From Nemertoderma westbladi (Eukaryota > Xenacoelomorpha > Nemertodermatida > Nemertodermatidae): DNA of 64,000 nucleotides. Position 1 is the stretch's first letter. Each line of letters begins with the position of its first letter. The notes under the pieces were generated by a model that was given only the letters and a program-made list of their open reading frames with translations, was not told where the DNA came from and made no database searches. Shown piece after piece: positions 32,107 through 41,755 of the stretch. The stretch spans positions 26,858 to 90,857 of the forward strand of contig JAUCBJ010000315.1 in the NCBI GenBank assembly GCA_032718475.1. The letters are read 5' to 3'. The position numbers were made by a program, and so were the translations under genes.

Positions 32107-33333
32107 TGTTCGCGCTTTCAGACCTTTGGCAGTTTAACCCACCAAATTAAGATGTCTTCTAGATATTAAATCTGTTTTTTAGTCTATGACAAGTATTTGA
32201 TTCACTACACTAGTCGAAACCAATCCGTGCGCGACCATTCACCCGCTGGATATTCCCGGGAGATTGGGTTCGACGGTTTAATTTTTATTGCTATGTAAGC
32301 CTAATGTATTATTCGACTGACAGTATTATATAATCTCTGACAATATTATTCACCTTCGGTAATATTAACAGTTCCTTTAGGACGTGGCGCTTTATCTATA
32401 TAAACAGAGTTATGACTTAAACTACTCACAACGATATGGCTTAATTATAATTCACATATATGGCGCATTCTTTAGGAATTGCTTCTTTAACAGACTCACT
32501 CATACACTATGCTGCACAATACTGCACACTAATATGCCAATCTTCACTGATTTTAGTCACATATAAAAGGAACACAGGCTGACTCATGTAGGGTCTATCA
32601 AATAACATTAGATTCACTTCAAACCACTTTAACATAAGTCACAATCGTTATTGGTAACCTTTCTCTCTTACCTTCGGTATATCAAGAATATTGGGTTGCG
32701 GGGTTATTTATCGTTATTCCAAATATAATAATTCATCAACCATATTATGAAGAACTGACAGTAAATAGCAGTAAACACAACAACTGAACAGTTAGGTAGA
32801 TCGGTACATCAGTACCGGTATGTCAGCAGTGAGATATTTACAGAGATATTCAAGTTAAAGGATATATGCCCTTTATAATTAAACCTACTAGTGTAAGACT
32901 AAAAAGCAGTACAGCACAAAAAACTTCCAAGCCGTTCTTTCTTTGGCTCAAGACTGAATGTAAACACTGCACATAGGCATTGCGTCATTTCTCGGAAATT
33001 TTCTGTACAAGGAGCCACAAAAACGCTCTCATTGGCTGACTGAACTGAGAGACGCCGTAGAACAAAGGAAATCAACACGTATGAATGTCAGCTGTTAACC
33101 GTAGTCATAGTAACTACTGTTCAAGAGTAGCTATCACCCCTTTGCGTCACGAATTGCCATAGAATCATAAAATATGCCTTTCACAGTACACATACGGAGG
33201 AAATAGGTCTTAGATCCTCTAAAAACACCGATACAGCAATAATACGGTCTCTTACACTTATTAAATCAACTACAGAGTATTTTAATGTAAAAGATAATAA
33301 AAATAACGGGGCAATTCAGCAAAGGCTTTTACA
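32107..33333 (-). repeat. 3' LTR of the complete BEL element
   Basis: 1227 bp, TG...CA ends. It contains the same 60-codon frame (32384-32566) as the other LTR, with one Met/Leu change. Transcription and polyadenylation signals should lie here but are not resolved. Confidence 0.95.
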
Positions 33334-36133
33334 CCGCTCCCAGAAAATGGGATTTTCAGTCTATAAAATATAAAAATCACAGTTTCTAAAACATAAAGAT
33401 ACTCTAAACAGTTAGTCTTTCTTACGCAGACGGCGTTTCGCAGTTTTTTGAGGCTAGCAAGAGTCTTTTCTCTTTGGGGGGAGCCACTTTACTAGGAGGG
33501 CCATAACTCCTGGGTGAAGGGTGCAATATGATTGCATCAGAAGGTGTAGGATTGTGGTCGAGGTATCTGCCGTTTCGATATGCTTCTCCTCGAGCTGATT
33601 TTCCTCCGCTCGTAGCTGGATACGTTCATCCAAAACTCTCGCAGAGAATAGGATCGTCCAAGTTCGATAACTTCTTAGAGATTCTGGATTTCCCAATCGA
33701 ATTGAGATAAGGCCAATTCGTTTATCGATTGGACTCACTGTTATAACTTACGTTTATCTGAACAAACGCAGGTTTCCTTTTTGATCTTTATAAAATAGCG
33801 TTTAACTCGTTTCGTACAACGCTCTCCTTCCCCTTGATGAGGGGTTGTATCGCGTTAAACGTGGACGACCATACGGTTGGATAGTGATATTAGGTGTCCG
33901 CGTCACAATCCGGCTAGGTAAGATGGGCGGCTAGCTAGAAATCACTGTCGGAGTGTTACCGATTAATTGTTAGGGTAGCACTAGATCTTTGAACAGTGAA
34001 TACAGTCCGCGAGGATCCGCGACACCACCAAGATCGCAGGTCTGAGGTCCAACTAAGGAATGAGGAGGTTTGACCGAGTATTCCGGGACTCTGATCGTAG
34101 GTTTACTCCAGGATCGTTCGAGCCGAGTGAGCATAGGTGATACTTCAACAAGTTTCGGTTTACGTGGATGTTTATGTCTTTCCGTTTATTAGTTGGGTCT
34201 AGGGCATTTATCGTAATAATACCAAAGACGCACGTCTGGTAGGGTAAACGCGGGTGATATTTATTTGTTGTTACAATGCTTCTATCAAGAATTCCAAATA
34301 TACGTTGGAGTTACCGCGTCCATTTGTTTCTTAAGTGTCTTTTCTTTCGAGTCGATTTCGAATAGAATTTTCGCATTCGAATTTCCGTTTATGGTTCTGA
34401 CTCCGCTGGGCAGGATATATGGTCGACATAGTCCATATTGTGTAAATCGATAGGATGACAAGACCATCTTCTATCAACTCCGTCATATCTGCTATATATG
34501 AGTTTATCCATATTATAATGAGTTTATATTTAGGCGAGCGGGCGTCGCTGCCTACCCCAATCAACCCCGGACAGTACGAGATCCTCAGCGCCGATGTGTC
34601 GTCGCCGCTGTACTTTCGCCAACGACGTAGCCGCACAACGACAACGACAACCGGCACAAGTCACTCAACTGTCCGTCCCAAAGGCTTAGATGTACTTCAG
34701 GTTTCCTTGGAGAGTTAGGTTACTTTTACGATTGCGACTAGCTACTGTAAACACACCTTAGCAGTAACATTCACCTATAAACTCACAAATACCACACACA
34801 CAACTTGTCACAAATTACACACACTCGGGTCACTTGTCCGTTAGTCAATGCCTTCCAGAATGTCACTGTATTATTATGTATCCTTGGATACTATCAGTGC
34901 ACTATTTATTCCCTATGCTATTCAATGGGACAAGTTTTCTATTGTTCTTTTAACTCAATTCTAATTCTAGCGTGGTTGTTGCTATGGTGACATTATGCAA
35001 AGCTAGCGGTAGAATTAGGGTGATTCCAATGCATACAGATCTGGGATGTTATTTAATAGTAATTCTTTAATAGTCAATGCTCTGTTTTATACATGACTTT
35101 ATGAATTTTATCGGCTATTGACTATGTTTGGGAGACTTTCACACACTCATACGCATGATAAGATAAATCTCCGCTCCCTTGATCTATTAATTAATGGAAT
35201 TTTGGGAACTTTATAAATTGCGTAAAAATGGCAATTTATTAAATTCATTAAAAGGCATGAATTTAAATTGATTCCCTGAAATTTTATTATTTGATAATTA
35301 AATGGACATATTTGGATTCCAGAACATGTCTAGGGACACAAGATCCTTAATTCTAAGAAATTGTCTCTTTAAGAATATCGGTAAATGCTACGATATCTTA
35401 ATTGACTAGAATTGTTGAAGATCTGAATTTTACAGATTTTGATTTATTAGATTTGCAAATATTAAATAATTAATATTTGAGATGGGCACCGATTTATTCC
35501 AGAACTTGTCTGGGGACGTTAACCACTGATTCTAGAATTTGTCTTTCAAGTATATCGGTGGGTGCCGCGATATCTTAATCGACTAGAATTACAGATGGTC
35601 AAAGGGTTTAACAGATTTATTTTGCGTTATACGCTACTGTTAAAGGGACATCACGCTACTATATGTATTATTTAATATACGGTATGAGAGCAATATCGCA
35701 CGAAGCAATGTCAGTGTGAAGAGGCAAGTCGTTTCCAAGGTCTACCCAGAGCTTGGTTTAGCCGAGACACGAGGATCTGAACTTTGCATTCCTAATACTC
35801 TGCCTACCAATAATACTTAAATATAGTAGTGGCTTTATTGTACTTTAATAAGTACAGACATTTCATCTTACTGTAGTTACGTATTTATAATAGAATACGA
35901 GCAGTAAGGAAAGAGAAAATAATTATTTCTCGCCGTCGCACTAAATATAATATAAGTAATTACGTACGTAATAAACACGAATATATTGCACTATTCTACA
36001 AAATAATCGCTAAATAATATTCTACTAAATTAAATAAAACGATTATAATAAAATTACATAGTAATACATACATAAATATAAAAATAATAATAGAATATAA
36101 AATAATAGAGTCACACGCCCACTCCGAACGATA
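33334..36133 (-). other. BEL 3' noncoding region
   Basis: 2.8 kb between pol stop and 3' LTR. Only short open frames are present in element orientation (34657-34331 and 33738-33454, about 100 aa each). The second contains a charged, possibly coiled-coil stretch, RIQLRAEENQLEEKHIE. No envelope-type signal peptide or transmembrane protein is recognised. The length is unusual for an element without env. Confidence 0.6.
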
Positions 36134-39100
36134 TTAAGTTGGGGAGTCCCTAGATGTCGGTTGGATTAGGGAAGTGGTCGTGGGAAGAGTTTCTTGCCTT
36201 CCATAGTTTCCGGAGAGCTCTCTGTCTCTTTCCAGTAAACATAAACGTCCCACTGGGCGATTGAGCTGTTGAGTCTCAAAGACTATCCCTGGTTTCTTAA
36301 AGTTCCGCCGCATGACGACGAGCTCTACTGATCGCACCAAACCATCGCTCGAGATATAAGTCTCGATGATACGTCCTGTTTGCCATCGCTTACGTGGGAG
36401 ATCGGGGTCCACAATAAGCACCATGTCTCCAGCGCTGACGTTTTCTTGCTGCGCAAACCACTTAGTTCGAAGTTGTAGAGTGGGCAGGTAATGTTTCTCG
36501 AAATGGTCAGCGAAACGACGGGATAGCAACTGCATAAGTTGCCAGGTTCGACGGCAGTACTCGTCTCCGTCTGTGATCTCCGATTGCGGGAGCATGGCTA
36601 CGGGTTTCTTCAGTAGGAAGTGCGCGGGTGTTAGCGCTTCCAGGGAATCCGGATTTGAAGAGACTGGCATAAGCGGTCTTTCGTTGAGATAGGCGGCGAT
36701 TTCCTCCATTAACGTCCGCAATAGTTCGTCGGTGAGATAAGCGCGACAAGGCACAATAAAGTGGAACGCAGTCTTCACGCTCCTGATCAATCTCTCCCAA
36801 CTTCCTCCCCACCAAGGGGCGTCGGCGGCGTTGAAGGTCCAGCTAGACGCTGTTATCCTTAGCTGATCGTCCACCTGTCTTTTGTTCCAGTCCTTTACGT
36901 AAGCTTGAATTTCGTTGTTGGCGCCAATGAAGTTCGTTCCCTTATCCGATCTCATCGTGTTACTGGTTCCGAAGCGGGCGATCTGTCGTCGTAAACTCAA
37001 CACGAAGCTGTTGGTGGATAGATCGTTTACCATATCGAGATGGATAGCTCTACAAGTCATACAAACGAAGATGACACACCATCTCTTGACTATAGTCCGG
37101 GCACGATATACTTCAATAGGGCCAAATAAATCCACACCGGTATTAGTAAAGGGTGGTTCATAGAAGCTTACTCTTTCCCTAGGTAATTCTGCCTCTCGCT
37201 GTGTTAAAGGCCTACTGAATGCTTTCTTACAGGGTATGCAGTTCCTAAGAACTTGGTTCAGAGCCCTACGGGGTTTATAAAAATAGTAGCGAGTTCGAAT
37301 TTCGCTCAGAACTCGTTCTCTACCAGCATGATACAGTTTGCTATGAACATCCACAATCATCTTGATTTGTATCTCAAGATTTCTAATGAGGATGGGAAAC
37401 TTAGTGTCAAAGGATAATGGGGCGTTGGTTAGCCTACCTCCAACACGTATTAACCCATCTATCATGGTACTAGAGAAGCGATCCCTTAAGCGCATCTGTG
37501 GATTTCTTAACAACAGGAAATACTTATCGGAATCCTCATAGCATTGTAGGAGTCTCAGCATCTGTTTGTTGGTTTCATCATGCTCCTGGTAGCTGATCTT
37601 CTCCTTTAGAAACCTGTGGGGTACCTTATATTGGGGAAGATCTTTAACAACATGGACTCGTGCAGATGTTGATGGAGCATCATCACTATTGGTCTTTGTT
37701 CCGGAGTAACGATGATGAAAACATCGTTTCAAATAGGTGACGGCCTTACAGAGCCGATTCCAGGAACTGTAGTGACGTATGGCTCTCTGCAAGAGAGGTG
37801 AGAGTCCTTGCGAGATATCTGGTATTCCAGATTTCCAATCCTTGTCACGGATTTCCAAGACTTCTTTCGTCGTGGCGGTGGGTTTCTGATCCAAAGCATC
37901 ATCTCCGGAAGTAAATAATACAGATAGATCAACCGCAGGTTTAAACAACTTCGATTTACTCGCTCGAGTTTTGGGTTTAACTTTCTCCGCTCCCTTGGCC
38001 TGTCTGATCTCTGCAGTTGTGAGATGGGGTGGCCATTCTTCTTCTTCTCGGTAGAGAAAGTCGGGTCCACCTAACCATTCGGGAGTATTTACCAATTCCT
38101 TTGGAGTCGCTCCTCGGGACGCGATGTCCGCTGGATTAATCGTTCCGGGGCAATGTCTCCATTGGTCCATCGTCGTGCGACTAAGTATGATGGCTACTCT
38201 GTTGGTAACGAAGACGCTGAACTGACAGACTTCATTGGTTATATACTCTAACACGAGTAAAGCGTCGGTCCAATAGACAGTTTTCTCTAACGTATAGTCA
38301 ATCTGTTCGGTTACATTCCGGCCGATGGCTGTAGCGTATAGAGCCGCTTTTAACTCCGCTCGAGGAACTTTCAACTTGTTGTTGATTAATGCCTTAGAAG
38401 TAACCAAAGCGACTTTGATTCCATCCGGAGTTTCCACTCTTAGGTAGGCTACTATACCGATTCCCATATCGCTGGCGTCTCCAAACACATGGAGTTGATA
38501 GGAATACGTAGGGAGAACATGACCAAAATATGAACGGGAAATTATAAACTCCTCGATAGCCGGTAGAGAATCTTCCCATTTCATCCACTGCTTCAGTAAT
38601 TCCCCCTTAAGTGGATCGTCCCATGAGTGGTTTTCAAGCCACATTTGTTGTACCAAACTTCGAGCAATCAATATAACTGGGCTAATAAATCCCAATGGAT
38701 CGAAATAAGTGCTCAGTATACTTAAGCAAATCCGTTTGGTTCGAACAGGATTATCTCGCTGTTTTAGTTGGAAAAACAGGATATCTCTCTCTGTGTCCCA
38801 TTTCAAGCCGAGTGTCTTGGTTTCTGGCAGATCATCTTTGATCAAATCGAGATCTTTCGCTCCGCGATCTTCCGCAGGGATCGACTCCAGAAACTCACGG
38901 GAGTTGCTGGTGAATTTGGTTAATCGAAATCCACCTCTTTTTAAGCACTCTACCGTTCCCTTAGCGACCTCAATGGCTTCCTCAACTGATGGGAGGGACT
39001 TCAGATTGTCGTCCATGTATATGTCTTTCTTGATGTTGTCGATTACTTCCTTAGAGAATGCCTCTCGATTGTCCTCTGCAGTAGTACGCACTACCGAACA

Positions 39101-41755
39101 GGCGTTGGAAGGGCTTGAGATTATCCCAAAGGCCTGGATGGTCATCCAGTACTCCACCGGTTTCTGGTTGAGGTCTCCTTCGGGCCACCATAGAAATCGT
39201 AGGCTATCTCGATCCCTATCCAACACTTTGACTTGCAAGAACATGCCTTCTATATCGGAGGCGAAAGCAATCGAATATTGTCTCAATCTTAAAAGAATTC
39301 CCAACAAAGATTGAAGCAAGTTGGGTCCGGGTAACAATTCAGAGTTAAGGGATTGACCCATGTAAAGAGCGGAGCCATCAAACACTACTCTCACTTCATT
39401 TGGTTTACCGGGTTTAGGAACGTAATGGTGAGTTAAATAATACGTTCTTTCAGTCACAGGTGTTTCTTCCGGTACCCTCTCCGCGTATCCCTTATTAATA
39501 AATTTTTCCAGCTGTGTTTGATACATTGCTTTAGCTGATGAATTAGCCGTAAGGCGTCGATGGAGTTGCGCGATTCTTTTTTCCGCCAAAGGTCTGTTAT
39601 TGATGAACTTCGGTTCTTTCTTGCGGAAAGGTAAACCGACTTCATACCTACCTTGATCTTTGAGGAAACATGTAGTTGTCTCTTGGATCTGCTTGGCCCT
39701 TTCCTCTTCCACCGACAAGGCTTTATCGTAGGAATTGGGCTCTACCGCCTCTTGCGTAAAGAATCGTACAGCATGTTCATCCCGAATCTTGGCATTATGA
39801 CGCTCAATGACGTCATTTAACTCGTCGTTATAAGCTTCTCGTTCAGATGGATAGAGAAGTTGACATAAGTTCACTTGGTTTTGCCAAGCCTCGTTTTCCT
39901 TAAGGAGATCGATGGTATTCTCCTCATCAAAAAGCTGGTGAACATCGTCGTTATCTGAGGAGTATGGAATTCCCTCAGTTGAGTTGTCTCCCTCACTGGT
40001 ATCATCTTCCCATTCACTCACCTGGCATACGCTCTCTTGCGGTAGTCTTTCTCTGAGTGTTCTACGGGAAGGGCCAGTAAAGTACCAACCTACTCTAGTT
40101 CTTACCGCATAGGTCTGTAGTGGCTGCGGTTGAGCAGGCCGTTTCTCTAATGTCTCCAGCGCCTCATGCGCGTTTTGGCCGATGAGTATTTGCACTCCAG
40201 GATAATCAGTCTGGAATCGAGGTATGTTAAGATGTTGGATGCTCTCATCCTCGTCCCAATTATAAAGGTCTGCTTGAGTAGTAGCGAAGTTCTTTATAGC
40301 CACCATTTTCACTGACCTTATGCTGTGTTCTCCTAGTTCGTCTTGTGGGGTGGACAACGCGCCTACATAATAATCAGCTGTTATTGTAGATTTCCAAACT
40401 TGCATTATGCCAGACATGTTGAGCTTAGTTTGGAACTTGAGTTGTCCAGCAAATATATCTTCGGCTAGCTCTTTATCGATGAATGTTCCTGTGCTGCCGG
40501 AGTCCAGGAGGGCGTTCACTACATAACTCCTCTTAGGTCCGTGAACCCTTACTTGCACCACAGGAAACTCTCGGATCCCTACATTGGAAGATGTCTCTTT
40601 CCAAGGTGGTTGTCGTTCAGAAGTAGTTACAGTAAAGTCGTTCTCTGGATCCTTTTCATATGTGAGTGCTCGATACACTGCGGTATTTATCATGTAACAG
40701 GATTCGTTTTCGTCGGAGAACTCGTCTGTATAGAATCCTTCCATCTCAGATTGATCAGTGTCGTTCACATCACTGAATTGGACATGTAGCTCGGAATCAC
40801 TTACCTGATTCGGACTATTTCGATCGAATTCAGCGTGCAACAAGATATGATGTTTCGCACCACACTTTGCACACCTTATGTCAGAGAAACAGGTTCGCCG
40901 TTGGTGTCCTTGTCTGAGGCAATTATAACATAACCGCTTATCCCACATGACTTCGCGTCTCTCTGTTAATGATTTCTTTAGAAATTCATCACATCTATTC
41001 AAATGGTGAATCCCGTCGCACAGCGCACATTTTGGTTTGATGTTACTTACCTTATTTTGAGTCACATTGTGTACACTTGCCCTTTCTTCGGGTTTTCTCA
41101 CCTGAATTCTCTTGGGAGACGTGGGAGGAGTTTTTCTTACCTGTTCCCTCCTGTCATTTGTTCGAGACTTAAATTTACTTACCTGATCTTTAGGCATTTT
41201 GTTCACGTAATAAGATCTATCCGTGTCTTTCCCGCTATCTTCTCCTTGAGAAGTCTGGCTTTCGCCGTCATCGGTATAACATACTGGTGTTACCTTTCTC
41301 CTAGAGACGGGTTTTTCACTTACCTTGTTTTCCGGTGTCTTCTCTCGGGACTGCTTGAGGAGTTGCAATTTCACTTCTCCATCCAAGAATGACATGAGAT
41401 CAGCCATGGTAGGGTCTCGTCGTTGTTGTTCCATCATATAAAGTACTTTCTTATCCCAGCGTGTGCCTACCCCACCTTTCGGTAAAGTAGAAGCCACAGC
41501 TCCAATGACCATAGAACTTTGGTATTCATGAGACTTACCTAACCAATCTAATTGTCTACAGATCTCTTGAATCTCATCGGAAAACTCTATTATCCCACTG
41601 CTGATGAACTTTCTGGGCGCTACTAATTTTGCATATAAATATTTAGCGATATTATTCCTATTACCATACCTGATGTTTAGTATATCCCAAACTTGTCTTA
41701 ATCCGTCTGGATGGCCAATAAACTTTAACGCCATTAACTTGGGAGATCCTTCCAA
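36134..41755 (-). CDS. pol: BEL/Pao pol polyprotein (with gag C-terminus)
   Basis: 1873 codons, intact. The first ~240 residues are gag-type (DUF1759-like) sequence. Three zinc-binding clusters follow at about 241-305 (CALCDGIHHLNRC, CYNCLRQGHQRRTC, CAKCGAKHH). The aspartic protease has LLDSGSTGTFID at about 416. RT begins near 780 (VVFDGSALYMGQSLN) with catalytic YMDD at about 911. RNase H has FGDASDMGIG at about 1089. Integrase starts with an HHCC-type zinc site at about 1470-1510, and its core (GVDLFGP at 1539, SDKGTNF at 1600, WERLIRSVK) is followed by a C-terminal DUF5641-like module. All catalytic motifs look intact. The frame lies one base back relative to gag and overlaps it by 22 nt. 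The Met at 41755 is only the first in this open frame, not a proven start. Confidence 0.93.
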   Translation of the reverse strand: MEGSPKLMALKFIGHPDGLRQVWDILNIRYGNRNNIAKYLYAKLVAPRKFISSGIIEFSDEIQEICRQLDWLGKSHEYQSSMVIGAVASTLPKGGVGTRWDKKVLYMMEQQRRDPTMADLMSFLDGEVKLQLLKQSREKTPENKVSEKPVSRRKVTPVCYTDDGESQTSQGEDSGKDTDRSYYVNKMPKDQVSKFKSRTNDRREQVRKTPPTSPKRIQVRKPEERASVHNVTQNKVSNIKPKCALCDGIHHLNRCDEFLKKSLTERREVMWDKRLCYNCLRQGHQRRTCFSDIRCAKCGAKHHILLHAEFDRNSPNQVSDSELHVQFSDVNDTDQSEMEGFYTDEFSDENESCYMINTAVYRALTYEKDPENDFTVTTSERQPPWKETSSNVGIREFPVVQVRVHGPKRSYVVNALLDSGSTGTFIDKELAEDIFAGQLKFQTKLNMSGIMQVWKSTITADYYVGALSTPQDELGEHSIRSVKMVAIKNFATTQADLYNWDEDESIQHLNIPRFQTDYPGVQILIGQNAHEALETLEKRPAQPQPLQTYAVRTRVGWYFTGPSRRTLRERLPQESVCQVSEWEDDTSEGDNSTEGIPYSSDNDDVHQLFDEENTIDLLKENEAWQNQVNLCQLLYPSEREAYNDELNDVIERHNAKIRDEHAVRFFTQEAVEPNSYDKALSVEEERAKQIQETTTCFLKDQGRYEVGLPFRKKEPKFINNRPLAEKRIAQLHRRLTANSSAKAMYQTQLEKFINKGYAERVPEETPVTERTYYLTHHYVPKPGKPNEVRVVFDGSALYMGQSLNSELLPGPNLLQSLLGILLRLRQYSIAFASDIEGMFLQVKVLDRDRDSLRFLWWPEGDLNQKPVEYWMTIQAFGIISSPSNACSVVRTTAEDNREAFSKEVIDNIKKDIYMDDNLKSLPSVEEAIEVAKGTVECLKRGGFRLTKFTSNSREFLESIPAEDRGAKDLDLIKDDLPETKTLGLKWDTERDILFFQLKQRDNPVRTKRICLSILSTYFDPLGFISPVILIARSLVQQMWLENHSWDDPLKGELLKQWMKWEDSLPAIEEFIISRSYFGHVLPTYSYQLHVFGDASDMGIGIVAYLRVETPDGIKVALVTSKALINNKLKVPRAELKAALYATAIGRNVTEQIDYTLEKTVYWTDALLVLEYITNEVCQFSVFVTNRVAIILSRTTMDQWRHCPGTINPADIASRGATPKELVNTPEWLGGPDFLYREEEEWPPHLTTAEIRQAKGAEKVKPKTRASKSKLFKPAVDLSVLFTSGDDALDQKPTATTKEVLEIRDKDWKSGIPDISQGLSPLLQRAIRHYSSWNRLCKAVTYLKRCFHHRYSGTKTNSDDAPSTSARVHVVKDLPQYKVPHRFLKEKISYQEHDETNKQMLRLLQCYEDSDKYFLLLRNPQMRLRDRFSSTMIDGLIRVGGRLTNAPLSFDTKFPILIRNLEIQIKMIVDVHSKLYHAGRERVLSEIRTRYYFYKPRRALNQVLRNCIPCKKAFSRPLTQREAELPRERVSFYEPPFTNTGVDLFGPIEVYRARTIVKRWCVIFVCMTCRAIHLDMVNDLSTNSFVLSLRRQIARFGTSNTMRSDKGTNFIGANNEIQAYVKDWNKRQVDDQLRITASSWTFNAADAPWWGGSWERLIRSVKTAFHFIVPCRAYLTDELLRTLMEEIAAYLNERPLMPVSSNPDSLEALTPAHFLLKKPVAMLPQSEITDGDEYCRRTWQLMQLLSRRFADHFEKHYLPTLQLRTKWFAQQENVSAGDMVLIVDPDLPRKRWQTGRIIETYISSDGLVRSVELVVMRRNFKKPGIVFETQQLNRPVGRLCLLERDRELSGNYGRQETLPTTTSLIQPTSRDSPT

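Noticed and set aside
32384-32566. 60-codon frame in both LTRs (also 46661-46843)
   Set aside because: Preserved only because the LTRs are almost identical; no domain and no independent evidence.
33454-34657. Envelope gene in the BEL 3' region
   Set aside because: No signal peptide, transmembrane segment or fusion-type motif; frames are about 100 codons only.
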